A DNA stretch of 64,000 nt from Neoconidiobolus thromboides FSU 785 (lineage: Eukaryota; Entomophthoromycota; Entomophthoromycetes; Entomophthorales; Neoconidiobolaceae). The position numbers and the translations under genes were made by a program. This document shows positions 9,658 to 21,679 of this stretch, piece by piece. Location of the stretch: NCBI GenBank assembly GCA_025603075.1, contig MU626276.1:62001-126000 (forward strand). The letters are read 5' to 3'. The notes under the pieces are model-generated. The model had not been told where the DNA came from. It did not search any database and saw only the letters and a list, made by a program, of their open reading frames with translations. The first letter of the stretch is position 1. Every line of letters begins with the position of its first letter.

Positions 9658-10851
9658 TCAAGTTGAGCATTTAGAACCATGACAGCTACTCTCCTCATCT
9701 TCTTTTTTACATATCGTTGTTCCTTCACTTAAACTAGTTTCTTTATTCCCGCTACTTCCTTTTTTATTAGCATTATTATTATTACCAGAGGACTTTGGTC
9801 TACCTCTTCTTTTATGTTCCACATCAACACAATTTTGTTTGCCAAGATGAGTACATCTTTTACATGGTCTTGATTCATCGCATGCTAAATGCGCTTTTTT
9901 ACAATGGGTGCATGCTCTACCTACATTTTTATGACGTTTAACTTTAACCGTTTCAAAGGAATTATGGTGGGGATTTGTTGACACATAAGAATCCTCAAAA
10001 TTAGGATACATGCCATAATTTAAGGTAGGGTTGTAATAATTCATTGGATGAAAATAAGGGAAAGATAAGTTATGTAACATCATATTATGATCTGGGATGG
10101 GATGGGATGGATGAGCTAATAAACTAGCAGCGTACTGATTAGCCATCATGCCATCAAGTAACAAATGATTGGAAGAATCATTTAAATTAGGAGTATTATG
10201 TAAATTGACTGATTTCCAATCATTGGTTTTGGTTAGTAAATCTTCGTATTCTAAAGGAGATAATATGGAATTCATTAATTTATTGTCTTGTTTTAATGCT
10301 TCAATTTCATTACTTGACTTAGTTGAATGTAATAAATAGTTTAAATTGGAATCTATGGAGGTAGAGTTATTTAAACTTAATTCTTTAGAACATTTGTTAA
10401 TTGTTTGTGGTTGAAGGTATTGATATAAATCATTATGATAACTATTGATATCTGGATTAGGTGTTGATAATAGCATCATGTCGCTTTCCAAGTTTTCAAT
10501 GCTCAACACAGGGGATGGGGTAAATGATTTAGTATCACTATGATCTCCTAAATTACTTTCAAGTTCCATATTTAGGTGTTGATTTTGAGAAAGCATATGT
10601 AAGTAAGCCATTTCTTCCATTGATAATCTTGAATTTAGAGTCATTTCTTTTTGAGTTAATGTATAATTATTTGGATTATTATGATAAGAGCTAAAGAAAG
10701 TATCATCTGCTTTATTCCATTCTTTGGGACTGGATTCTAAACCTAATATACCAGGTGATAGGCTCTGTAAATGATATTTAAAGTCGTCCCCTTTGTCTTC
10801 GTTCATTGAATTGGCCTTGTTATTACTAGAGTTAGTTGTTGGTGCAATCAT
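9658..10851 (-). CDS. Zn2Cys6 zinc-cluster transcription factor (Ert1/Rds2-like cluster)
   Basis: Single exon, 397 residues. The binuclear zinc cluster, CTHCKKAHLAC with a following DESRPCKRC and a sixth Cys, lies near residues 313-341 and has spacing CX2CX6CX5CX2CX7C. It is followed directly by a basic stretch KRRGRPK whose RGRP core is an AT-hook. The residues around the cluster (ACTHCKKAH, RPCKRC) resemble the Ert1/Rds2 gluconeogenesis regulators, but the PAS-like domain that follows the cluster in that family is absent. Here the cluster is near the C-terminus and ~310 Asn/Ser/Leu-rich residues, likely disordered activation regions, precede it. It is expected to be nuclear and to bind CGG-type sites. 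Target genes cannot be inferred. Zinc clusters of this type are mostly fungal. Confidence 0.85.
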   Translation of the reverse strand: MIAPTTNSSNNKANSMNEDKGDDFKYHLQSLSPGILGLESSPKEWNKADDTFFSSYHNNPNNYTLTQKEMTLNSRLSMEEMAYLHMLSQNQHLNMELESNLGDHSDTKSFTPSPVLSIENLESDMMLLSTPNPDINSYHNDLYQYLQPQTINKCSKELSLNNSTSIDSNLNYLLHSTKSSNEIEALKQDNKLMNSILSPLEYEDLLTKTNDWKSVNLHNTPNLNDSSNHLLLDGMMANQYAASLLAHPSHPIPDHNMMLHNLSFPYFHPMNYYNPTLNYGMYPNFEDSYVSTNPHHNSFETVKVKRHKNVGRACTHCKKAHLACDESRPCKRCTHLGKQNCVDVEHKRRGRPKSSGNNNNANKKGSSGNKETSLSEGTTICKKEDEESSCHGSKCST

Positions 10852-12783
10852 TCTAAGATAGTATAAATATAGGTAAGATCAAATTATTTATTGGTAGTAA
10901 TGTTTATTATAAGGTTAAAGTAATGTATTTATATTGAATTTAATGAATATAATCTATAATTAGTATTTACAAAAAGTAACAAAATTATAACAATAAGGAT
11001 ATTATCATAAAATAGAAGGTTGATGATATCAAAAGAATTTAAATATTAAATGCTAAAGAATTGAAATAAAATAAAAGAATAACAAATAAAAATGAAAAGA
11101 GATGGAAGTATGGAAGACTATATACTTTTTTTAAAAATTACAGTTTCTATCAATTTTTAGTAACAGTACAAATAATGGCTAATCACTAACATTTAACTAA
11201 AACTTTTAACTAATGTTGAAAGAATAATCCAACTGATTGTCAACAAAAAGCTTAATTGGAAATTATCAAATGAAAAAAACATAACTTTTTACATTAAGAT
11301 TTGGATGTTAACTATTCATTTTTTGTCTTATTAAGATATACAAAATCAACTTATTTTACAGTTATAAAATTATTGAAACTATTTTTTACTAAATTTAGTT
11401 GGAACCCAGTGACTTTTGTTGTAGTTATTTTTACTAACTTGTATCTTATAGTAATAAAATAACGTTGCTATTCTATAGAAGTTAAGATATTTTATTTAAT
11501 AAAAAAATTTATATAATAGTTAATCATTACGTTACAATCACCTTATTAAGTTCTTAAATAATTACAGAGTGTACTTCAAAGTTAGAATTTGATTATTAAA
11601 TCAATTTTTAATAAATTTCCTTAAATACTGTTACAAGGAAATTAATAATTGATATTAAATTTTTAACTGTCTTGTTTTTATTTGTATTTTTTTCTACATC
11701 TTTTATTCTTTAAATATTAAAATAAAATTAAACTTATTAATAATATCATTTGACACCATTAAGTTAGTTATTATTTAATAATGACTTTTATTTTTATATA
11801 TTTATACTCTTTTGTCAAAGTTTTTGTTGAACATAGATATTAAATAAAAGATTAATAAGGAGTTGATTATTATTATTTTGAAATTAAATTACTAACTTTA
11901 GTTAGTATTGTTTACAACCTATAAAAAACAAAACTTCATTAGTTTTAAGTAAAAATTAAACTGATTTTGCCCAAAATATCAATATTTATTATTAGTTTTT
12001 ATTTTTTTTTAGTTCTAGGAGTTGTGAAAATAGTATTTTAATAAATATTAAACAGGACCATCACTTGTTTTTTGAACTTGATTTTTTATTAAGCAAATTA
12101 TATAAGGACTTGGAAATCTTTAAAAAAATTAATAAGTAAAATGAGCGGAATTATTAAAGTTTAGATTTTTTTTCAACAGATGATTTCGTCATAAAAGTAA
12201 TTTATTTTATTATTTACTATTCATTTTCAATATTCATTAAAGTCAACATAAGTTAACTTCAAATATTAAATTATGCAATAATGGTACCTGTATTAAAGAA
12301 CTTTAGTCAGCACCAATTATAAAGAATGGTAATTCAATGATTTAGAATCTTTCAAAATAGTTCCAAAAAATTAGTTAGAATAGTATATCACTTCACTATA
12401 ATTATTAATATCAATAACAATGTTCTTTGTTTTATTATTTTGAATGGATTTAAACTATGAGTAATACTATCTCTATCTCAATCTTTATCTTAATCCCAAT
12501 TTCAGAGATTACATACTTTTATTAATGTTTATTAAACACAATAACAAGACAGTATTAGCTAATTTCCCAATTCAATGAAAAAACCTTTTAAATAAAAAAA
12601 TTTACAAACTAAACTTAATCCATTTTTTGGACTATTTGATTCTCTTCCTCTTTATAATACCTTGTCTATTTTAACTATAAATAATACAAACCAAATCACT
12701 TAAATTCTCTAAAATGAATATTTGAAAATTTTAGAATACTATCATACTAATTTATTACAACATAATTTGAACCCGAACCCACT
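10852..12783. other. 1.9-kb AT-rich intergenic region
   Basis: No open frame of note, no RNA gene and no copy of the dispersed repeat was seen. It contains the promoter of the zinc-cluster gene and the 3' flank of aconitase. Confidence 0.5.
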
Positions 12784-15697
12784 TTATTTTTGTTGATTAG
12801 CAATAAAATTCAATGCCGATCCCGCTTTAAACCATTCAATCTGCTGATTGGACATAGTATGTTTTAATTCAACCTTAAATTTCTCTCTATCGCTTCTTAT
12901 AACCTCGATCCATAAACTCTTTCCTGGACTTAATTGTCTTAGATCCAAAGTAGTTATTTCATCGCCTTCATGAATGCTCTCATAATCTTGAACATTCATA
13001 AAAGTTAATGGTAATATCCCTTGTTTTTTCAAATTCGTTTCATGAATTCTAGCTATTGATTTTGAGATGATTAATTTACATCCTAAATATCGTGGTTGCA
13101 TAGCAGCATGTTCACGTGCACTACCTTCACCATAGTTATCATCTGTAATTACTACCCAAGAAACATTTCGTTGTTTGTAGTCTTTAGCTACTTCTGGAAT
13201 CGTATTTTCTTTTTTAGTAAAATAGTTAATTACGCTATTCACTTTTCCAGTATCTGCAGATAACGCACCAATTAAGGTATTATTGGCTATATTTTCTAAA
13301 TGCCCTTTATATTTTAACCATTTACCAGCTGCTGAAATATGATCCGTTGTACACTTTCCTGAAGCTTTTAATAATACTTTTAAGTTATTATATTCTTCTC
13401 CATTCCATTTTGAAAATGGTTCTAATTCTTGTAATCTAGTAGAGGCTTTATCGATATTGATTTGGATAGACGAATTAGGTTGAATAGAAGATGGGGGTTT
13501 ATAATTAAGATCACCTAAATAAAAATAAATTAATATTTTTTAATATTTATAAAATCCTAAATATGCGTTACCTTGTTCAAAGCCTAATTTAGGTAAATCT
13601 TCTCCTTGTGGTGGTTGTAACATAAATTCATTGCCATCTTTATCCTTTAATTTATCCTTTAATGGATTAAAGGACAACTTGCCTGCCAATGTTAAAGCCA
13701 TCACAATTTCAGGAGATGCAAGGAAATTTTTAGTTAATGAATTACCATCATTTCTTGCTTTAAAATTTCGATTAAATGAAGAGATGATTGAATTTTCTTC
13801 TTTTTCTTCACTCCTTTTCCATTGACCAATACATGGCCCACATGCATTGGCTAATACAACTCCACCTAAGTTTTGTAATGTATTGGTGATATTATCACGT
13901 TCAATAGTAGCCCGAATCTGTTCTGAACCAGGACTGATGAATAATTGAGTATTTGAGGGAAGTTTAACACCTTTTTCAATAGCTTGATTGGCAATTGAAT
14001 TGGCTCTTGTCCTAACATTAAAAATAAAATTATAATAAATAAAATAAAATAAAAATTTTCTTTTAAACTTACATATCATGATAACTAGAGTTAGTACAAG
14101 AACCAATTAAACCTACTTTAATTTGATCTTGCCATTGATTCTTTTCTACAATTTGTTTAAATTTAGAAATTGGATTAGCTAAATCAGGAGTAAATGGGCC
14201 ATTAATGTGAGGTTCAATTTGACTTAGATCAATTTCAATAATTTTATCATAATATTTACTAGGATCTTGTAACACTTCTCCATCTGGTTGTAAATAAATA
14301 GATTTAATAGAATCACATTGATCAGCTAGTTGTTGACGAGAAGTGGCAAGTAAATATTTTTTCATTGAATCATTGTATGGGAAAATAGATGTGGTAGCAC
14401 CAACCTGATAAAAATAATACATTAAATTTTGAAATTGAACTTTTTAATATTAAATAAACTTACTTCTGCCCCCATATTACAAATAGTAGCCATCCCAGTA
14501 CAAGGTAAATGATCTAAACCCTCACCAAAATATTCAATTATATGGCCTGTACCTCCCTAAAAGAATTATATTATTAATCTCAATACTTTTTTGAAAAATA
14601 AATTCAAATCTTTACCTTAACTGTCAATAGTCCATTTATATATAAAATTATATCCTTTGGACTAGCCCATGGATTTAATTGACCTATTAATTTAATACCT
14701 AATAATTTAGGTGCTTTTAATTCCCAAGGTATATCAGACATAGCATCTACTGCATCAGCACCTCCAACACCAATTGAAATTTGGGCCAAACCACCACCAT
14801 TGGGGGTATGTGAATCAGTACCTAACATCAAAGCCCCTGGAGTAGCATAATTTTCGAGTACAATTTGATGAATGATACCTAAATAAAAGAGAAAAAAGAA
14901 AATTAAGAATCAATATGAAAATAGATTAATAATAAACAATAATCTTTCAATTTACCTGATCCAGGTGGCCAATAGTGTAATGCAAATTTATCTGCAGCGG
15001 ATTTTAAAAAATCAAATATTTCTTTATTTGTTTGTTTACTCACACTTTCATCTTTCCTCGCTCCTTCATAAGCTTCAATTAAATGATCACAATGAATGGA
15101 ACATGGTACTGAACTCTCTTTTTTACCACTTAACATAAATTGTAAAATGGCCATTTGAGCAGATGCATCTAGATAATACAATTTGTTAAATAAAATTAAA
15201 AATAAATTGAAACATAAAAAATTTACCTTGCATAGCTACTCGATCTAATCATAAGAAAAATAATTAATTTATAGAATAATATAGAATATAAAATATAGAA
15301 CAATAATAAATAATAAATAATAAATAATAAATAATAAATAATAAATAATAAATAATAAATAATGAAATCTTACCAGGTTTCAAATATAAATAACTTTCTC
15401 CACGTATTGGATATTCATTTAAATTATTAATATCTCTTATATGTGAATAGATAATTTTTTCAGATAAGGTTAACGGTTTTGAATTGATTTTTTTGAGTTG
15501 ATTTAAATTGGAAATTAATTTATCATAATTAATATTATATTGACTGGTACTACTACTAAAGTTTTGTAGATGACAGGAGTTCTATAAACGATATTAAAAA
15601 GGTTAACAAAGACTTAGACTTAAGATATTAAGATTGTTTAACTTACAATTCTATTGATTCTATAGTTTATCACACGAGAAATGGGTAACTTTATCAT
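12784..15697 (-). CDS. ACO1: mitochondrial aconitate hydratase
   Basis: Nine exons close in phase: 15697-15647, 15581-15374, 15244-15227, 15168-14956, 14878-14616, 14556-14464, 14404-14073, 14011-13572 and 13514-12784. They give 782 residues, the usual length for mitochondrial aconitase (citrate to isocitrate, 4Fe-4S, TCA cycle). The first ~35 residues ([17 protein letters not shown]...) are basic and hydroxylated, fitting a mitochondrial presequence. Family signatures visible are [11 protein letters not shown], the cluster ligands in IGSCTNSS and [11 protein letters not shown], and [14 protein letters not shown] in the C-terminal swivel domain. Exon 3 is an 18-nt micro-exon encoding the end of the conserved DRVAMQD motif; without it the motif and the frame break. 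The second intron contains a run of seven to eight AATAAAT-type heptamers at 15301-15362. Identification is essentially certain. Confidence 0.95.
15227..15244 (-). other. ACO1: 18-nt micro-exon of aconitase
   Basis: The exon ATCGAGTAGCTATGCAAG is flanked by GATTAG (acceptor) and GTAAAT (donor). With a G from the preceding exon it reads D-R-V-A-M-Q plus the first base of the next Asp, exactly restoring the family motif. Confidence 0.85.
15301..15363. repeat. AATAAAT heptamer microsatellite in an intron
   Basis: About eight tandem AATAAAT-like units inside the second aconitase intron, which is therefore about twice as long as its neighbours. Confidence 0.8.
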
Positions 15698-16017
15698 ATT
15701 TTAAAATTAACGAGAAGATAAAAAAATAAACTAAAATAAAAAAAGTAAAATTAATAAATTTCAATTTTGTTTATATTTATATATTTTATTTTTATCTTAT
15801 TTACACCCAACCAATAATCATAGTAAAAGATAATATATTATTGATTTTGATTATCTTTTGATAATGAAATTTCTAAATTTGGTCATAATTTCATTCTTGT
15901 CAACATGAATCATCATCATTCATTAAATTTTATTACACTGGATTTTAGTTAACTAAATTTAAAATTTAAAAATCAAAATATTAATTATTATTATTATTTA
16001 TTATTATACTTATTATT
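15698..16017. other. spacer between two minus-strand genes
   Basis: About 320 bp; it must hold the promoter of aconitase and the 3' end of the channel gene. Only short ATT runs are visible. Confidence 0.4.
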
Positions 16018-16988
16018 TTAAAAATTTAATACATTATCTTCATTGATAATATTTCTTACATCCTTTTTATCTTTATTATTCTGATTAGAATCTTTACTAT
16101 TTCTTTCTATTATCTCCTCTTCATTCTCTTGTATAAACGTTTTCTTCAATTTATTCCCATTAAATTGTACTTTGTACTCCTTCATTACCTCTCCATTAAT
16201 TTGTAATTTATTAAATATATTAAATGTATATTGAATTAAATAAATAAGTTTATCATTTTGTTGTTGATTATTTATTGGATATAAATTAGGTAATAGTATG
16301 AAGTTTTCTTTTAATTTATAAAATGACAAATTGTTATTATAATCTAATTCATAATTATTTATATTATTATTATTATTTATATTATTATTATTATTATTTA
16401 TATTATTATTATTATTATTTATATTATTATTATTTATATTATTATTATTATTATTAGTTATAGGTTTCATTGATATCATTTGACTTACTTGTATTGATGT
16501 TGTTGCTGTTGTCGTTGGAGAGTAAGTATTATTAATATTATTAATATTATTATTTTGATTATTTTGATTATTTAAATCATTATTTTCATAAATCTTTAAT
16601 AATAAATTTAATGGAATATTATCTTTCATCGGTTCTAATGAATAATTTAAATATAAATGAAATAATATTGTAATACCTAATAATAATATTGTAAAAATAA
16701 TAAGAATGGGATCTAAATGAATAGTAAATATTGATAATTGAATTATTAAAAATAAATAAAATGAAAATAAAGCTAATTTTAAACTAGTAAAATAATATAA
16801 TCCATGACTTTGAATTGCTTGTTGTTCTAGTAATATATTATTAAGTTTATATCGTTGAATAAGATAACTTATAAAAAAGTATATTGTACAGAAATATAAA
16901 ATAATTGGCGCAATAATAGAATAACTTAAACCAATAATAAATATTAAATTAATATTAGGTAATAACCATCCCCATTTAATTATTGATG

Positions 16989-17019
<31 letters not shown>

Positions 17020-18836
17020 TGATAAAGATAATTCATAATTAAAATTATTATATAAACTCAAATAAAAATAATTTGGTAAATAATATAATAAATTATTATT
17101 CTTTAAATAATTAAATAAAATTGAAAATGGTTGTAACAATTCCATTAATAAATTAATACAAGTTTGAAATAATATTAATGTAATAAAAAAATTTGTAACT
17201 TTTGGTATAGAATTAGCTAAAATTGATAATGTCTTATTAGGTTCATTAACAATTATAAAAAATGAATTGAATAATCCATTCGATAATGTAATTACAAACA
17301 ATACATTAACTAATAAAAATAAATAATATCTTCTCATTATACTTAATTGTAATTGAATTAATTCAATTTCTCCACTATATTTAGATAAATAATAAAACAA
17401 TTGATACAATATTAACATTAATAAATTAATTAATAATGCTGGTAAAAATGATTGAATTAAAGATATTAACCAGATTGGTAATAAGTTAAAGAATGGTATT
17501 AAAAATGGAAATAAATTTAATAAGAATGTTGGGGTATTTAAACTAGTAATGAATGTAATTGGTAAAATCCAAAATAATATAATTATTAATATAATTATAT
17601 TATAAATTAATTTTTTTAATTTTAAGAGTATATAAGGTGTATCTATTATATTTTCTAATATCAAATTATCTATATTAATATTATTAATTATATGTATTCT
17701 TGTTGATAATAAATAACTATTTTGTATTAAATTATTAATTATTCCATTATTAAATTTTATAAAACAAGCATGCTTCATAGGTGTAAATAAATGTGCCTTT
17801 TTAGCTTCAATGATTTGTTTCTGCAATTGTTTTAATTTGTTTTTATATTGTTTAATTTTATCATAATATTGTTGATATTGTTTATTATTATTAATTAATT
17901 GTTGAATATTAATATCTATATAATCTCTATTTAACTGATTTAAATAATTGTAAAGTGATAAATTCTTATTTTTCTTTTTGTCAATTATATCTCCTCTGTT
18001 TAAATTTTTGATTAAAAATCTTAACATTAGTAATTGAATTTGTAATATTAATTTATTTTTTTTAAATATTAATTGTTTTAATAAAATAATATTCTGATTA
18101 AACGGTAATATAAATTGAATATTAGATTGATTTAATTGATAAAATAATTGATTTAATTGATAATAATTGTTATATTCTTTAGGTAAATTACTTATTAACA
18201 TTGTTTCTATCATATTTCGATTTTTGATTTTAATTAATTCTTCATGTCTCAAAGTAATACCTTTTTTATAACTGTAATATATTAAAAGTAAGAAAGTAAC
18301 TATAAAAATAAGTATCAAATGTTAGAAATAATAATAATAAAATATATAAACTTACTTCCAATAACATATAAACAAAATAAACTAGCATAAAATCTTAATT
18401 TATCTTTAATATTACCCATAGTAAAAGCATCCAAACCCAAGTTATTTAATTGATTAATATAGTTCACAGGCAATAATATAGTTGGTATTATAAGCGATAA
18501 AAATAAAAAATAATAAAATAAATTTAATAATAAATAATAATACAAATAATGATCTAATCCTATTTGTTCAATCAATTGTTTTTCATTATAAGTAAATAAT
18601 TGTTTCAATCGAGTTGTTAGTGATGTTGAAGAAGAGACTGAAGTTGTTGATATTTTATTAAAATACTTTTTAGGTTGATAAATACTTGGATACAATTTTT
18701 TCAATATTATAAATATTATAGTTAATACAATTAATATTGATAAATTGATAATTAATGAAGATACAAATACTTGAATGGAATTATTTTTATTCGAGATTTC
18801 TAATTGTTCTTCTGCTGTGGTAGCTTTTCGTGACAT
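16018..18836 (-). CDS. OSCA/TMEM63/CSC1-family mechanosensitive or stress-gated channel
   Basis: Two exons (18836-18356 and 18299-16018) give 920 residues. The family order is visible. An N-terminal membrane region has helices at about 22-46 and 100-125 plus one around the splice junction. A cytosolic domain follows (about 185-385) with the characteristic HACFIKFNN element and LILENI. Next comes the multi-helix pore region (about 405-710; for example FWILPITFITSL and the KYSGEIELIQLQLS segment). These are the RSN1-TM, PHM7-cyt and RSN1-7TM modules. Fungal members act in plasma membrane, Golgi or vacuole as Ca2+-permeable osmotic channels. The C-terminal tail is cytosolic and charged. Two poly-Asn runs are encoded by ATT/AAT microsatellites (about 16370-16455 and 16996-17017). 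The membrane segments are extremely rich in Leu/Ile/Asn/Tyr because of base composition. The role of this individual member is unknown. Confidence 0.85.
16361..16457. repeat. in-frame ATT/AAT microsatellite encoding poly-Asn
   Basis: Interrupted ATT repeats (TTTATATTATT punctuated) translate on the minus strand to long Asn runs broken by Ile in the channel's cytosolic tail. Confidence 0.85.
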
Positions 18837-19683
18837 TATTTAAATTGAGTCTTTTTTTTAGAAAAAGAAAAGAAAGAAAAGATTAAAATAGTTTAATAAT
18901 CATTTATTTACTTTTATTTTCCATAGCTAAATTAATTTTAATCTCCCTTAGATTACCTTTTAATTGGAACCGTTACGTTTAAAAATTATTTTAATATTAA
19001 TTTGATGCTTTTTTATATAAAGTGGCTGTATTTTTGATTAATTCTATACATTTTGAATTTTATATAGAATTATTGAAGCCTTATTTTTTAATTCATTATG
19101 CATAAATTATATTTTGCAAAAAAAAGATTTTATATTATAGTTTTGATAAAATATTTATTATAATATTTCATGTATAATAAAATTTGAATATAAATATCGA
19201 CTTCAATTTAAAATTCAATAGTTATACTTGAAATTATTATCAAGATATGGAATTAGTGTTTGTAAAAAAATTGCTTTCAAAAGCAAGCTTCCTTACTCTT
19301 GTTGAATTGAAAACAAATTCTTCCAGCCCAAAAAAAATTCCATTATGAAAAACTTATTAATTAGATTCTAATAAACTATTTACAATAGTATTATGCTTTT
19401 ATTTAATAAAAACTTAATAAACTGAGATTAATATCAATAAAGTTATATGTATTCAAATGATATTATCAGTTAATAAAAGTATTTCTTCTTAATAGAATTA
19501 ACTTTTCAATTTCTTTAAATATGTCCCATAAATATTTCTTAGTCAAATTTCTTTAAGTCTGACATCATTCCTTCCCATCTTAAGCCAATCAACTTTCTTT
19601 TATCTCCTCTCAGTATACAATCCTTAATGATTACTCTATAAAAAGCAAATTAAAATTGAAATTGAGTAAATTTCAAAATTAAT
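18837..19683. other. promoter region between divergent genes
   Basis: About 850 bp AT-rich DNA upstream of both the channel (-) and the PC4 protein (+). No specific motif was recognised. Confidence 0.4.
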
Positions 19684-20481
19684 ATGCTTAGAAACTTGTA
19701 TCAAGTTAGGTTCTTGGGATTGAGAACTAAGAATTATATAAGATATTTTTCCAATTTTAATTCAGGCTTCGATAACGGATTTGAAATGGGTAATGACAAT
19801 AAAAGAGCTAAAGAAGAGGTAATAGAATTTTGATTATTTTTTATTAGCATTAATTGGTTCAGTCTAGTGAAGAAGAACATTCTGGGAAAGAGGTAAGTAG
19901 ATAAATAATCAACTAGAAAAAGAACTTAATTGTAACTTTTTATTTTATTTTATTTTATTTTTGTTGGATAAATAGAATTTTAAAGTAAGTTTTAAATGTA
20001 TTAGTTTATATAAAATTTATTAACCATTTTACTTAGAAACAAAAAGGTATCATTAAAATTGATAAACGAAATAGAAATTTAAATCTGATTCAATATAGAG
20101 TCTAATGATGTAACTTTTTCTAAAAATGATGATGGAGAATACTATATGGATGTAAGTTTTATGATTTATTTTACTTTAACCCTCATATAGATAAATCAAT
20201 TTTTTTAATCTTTAATTTCTAGTTACCAAACAGTAAAAAACGTTTATCCGTACGTACATTCAAGGGAAATACATATATTGATATTCGTGAATTTTATACT
20301 GATAAAAATGGTAATTTAGCTCCAGGAAAAAAGGGTAAGTGAAGATTATGGCTACTATTATGTTTGTTTATTGATGTGTTTTTATTATTATTTAGGCATT
20401 TCATTAAAAGTAGATGAATATAAAGCGATTAAGAAACATTTAGATGATATTGATAAATGTATTGATGATGTAGAGAAATGA
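19684..20481 (+). CDS. PC4/Sub1-domain single-stranded-DNA-binding protein with possible mitochondrial leader
   Basis: Seven exons (19684-19818, 19863-19892, 19976-19984, 20037-20046, 20099-20151, 20223-20334, 20396-20481) give 144 residues. The C-terminal ~65 residues are an unmistakable PC4/Sub1 domain: LPNSKKRLSVRTFKGNTYID, then IREFYTDKNGNLAPGKKGIS, then a helix to the stop. PC4/Sub1 binds ssDNA and is a coactivator of RNA polymerase II. A Ser/Glu acidic stretch (SSEEEHSG) precedes it, as in yeast and human homologues. The first 34 residues (MLRNLYQVRFLGLRTKNY, then IRYFS) are Arg-rich and amphipathic, with an R-X-F-S-like processing motif. Met35 could begin a shorter form without this leader. 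Exons 3 and 4 are only 9 and 10 nt; exon 4 is needed for phase, whereas exon 3 (Asn-Phe-Lys) could be skipped without frame loss. Confidence 0.8.
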
Positions 20482-20598
20482 GTATGAAGACCTCTTAATT
20501 AAAATTATTTTTTAAACTTAAATAATACTGTTTTATTATTTTGAAAATTTCAATTAAGTTATTCCTTTTTATTATTAATAGTACAAAAGATATTTTAT

Positions 20599-21679
20599 TT
20601 AAACATTAAAATAGGAGATAAACCAATATTGATATGGGACGGATTGGGAGTCAACCCAACATAGTCCATCTAATAATAAATTGTTCTTATTTAAATATTA
20701 GTTTAATATATTTGATTATATTTTAATATAATTAAACTTACTATTGTTCTTTCACCTCTTTCTTTAGCCCAACTTAGTTTTTCTTGAATCATTGGTAATG
20801 TTATATAACCATGTTGCTAAATAATAATTGAATATAAATAATTTATATGATATAAGATTGAATTTACTTGAGCTAGATCCAATAGTTGAATTTGATCCCG
20901 ATCAAATTCTTTAGGTACTGAAGATATCAATTTTTTATCACCAATAGTAATTAATTTGTAGCTTTTCCCTAAAGGATTAAGGGTCTTAATCGCTTTTAGA
21001 ACATCATCACTAAATAAATAAATTTTCTCCATTAATTAAACAATTAAATTCCAAAAATAAATCCAACTACTTACTCTGATATCAATTTAATACTTTGACT
21101 CCTACGTTCATTGAGTTGAGATTTAAGTTGTTCCATTTCTATCAAACCACCATTATACCCTCTTGTTTTGATACAAACTTCAATGATTTGTAAACCTAAT
21201 TCATTATAAAATTCTCCAACGCCTAACAATTCACTCCAAAAACCTTTCGAAGCTAATAATAAAAAACTAATTACTACCCATATAAATTTTATAAATCATA
21301 TATTTTTTTAACAATAGTAGTTGATCAAGGTTGATTTCAATTATTATAAAAATAATAATAGTAAAACCTACATTGTAATGGATCGACCCCAATTTGGTTA
21401 CACATCTTTTGAAAATATTGTCTAAATGAAGCATCAGTTTTAATTTGTTTTTCATATTCTTTAGAAAACTCTTTTAACTTAATTTGAAATACATCAAACT
21501 GTTCACTTAAATCTTGTAATTGAGAAGCTGATATATTTTCCCCAGTTTTTTTAAATTGTTCCTGGATAGAAAAAAGATTAGAAAGTTTAATGGTAGAGGA
21601 GAAATGGGCTGTAACTTACCTCTGTTGCTTTTTGTCGTATTAATCGTGCCTTTCCTGCCCCAATACGTCGATGTGACAT
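20599..21679 (-). CDS. SNF8: ESCRT-II subunit SNF8/Vps22 (EAP30)
   Basis: Six exons (21679-21620, 21561-21372, 21252-21075, 21009-20868, 20816-20742, 20685-20599) give 243 residues, close to the ~250 of the family. The start MSHRRIGAGKARLIRQ matches the conserved N-terminal helix. QYFQKMCNQIGVDPL and SSKGFWSELLGVGEFYNELG are the family hallmarks, followed by the two winged-helix domains (KAIKTLNPLGKSYKLI..., then HGYITLPMIQEKLSWAKERG). The last exon uses an AATAAG acceptor. This restores the conserved NNLLLDGLCWVD ending with YWF; the nearer TTATTAG would break the frame. ESCRT-II sorts ubiquitinated cargo at endosomes. The gene converges on the PC4 gene, 117 bp away. Confidence 0.93.

Noticed and set aside
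20671-20685. TTATTAG as the acceptor of the last SNF8 exon
   Set aside because: It puts the conserved DGLCWVD...YWF segment out of frame; the AATAAG acceptor 15 bp upstream restores it.
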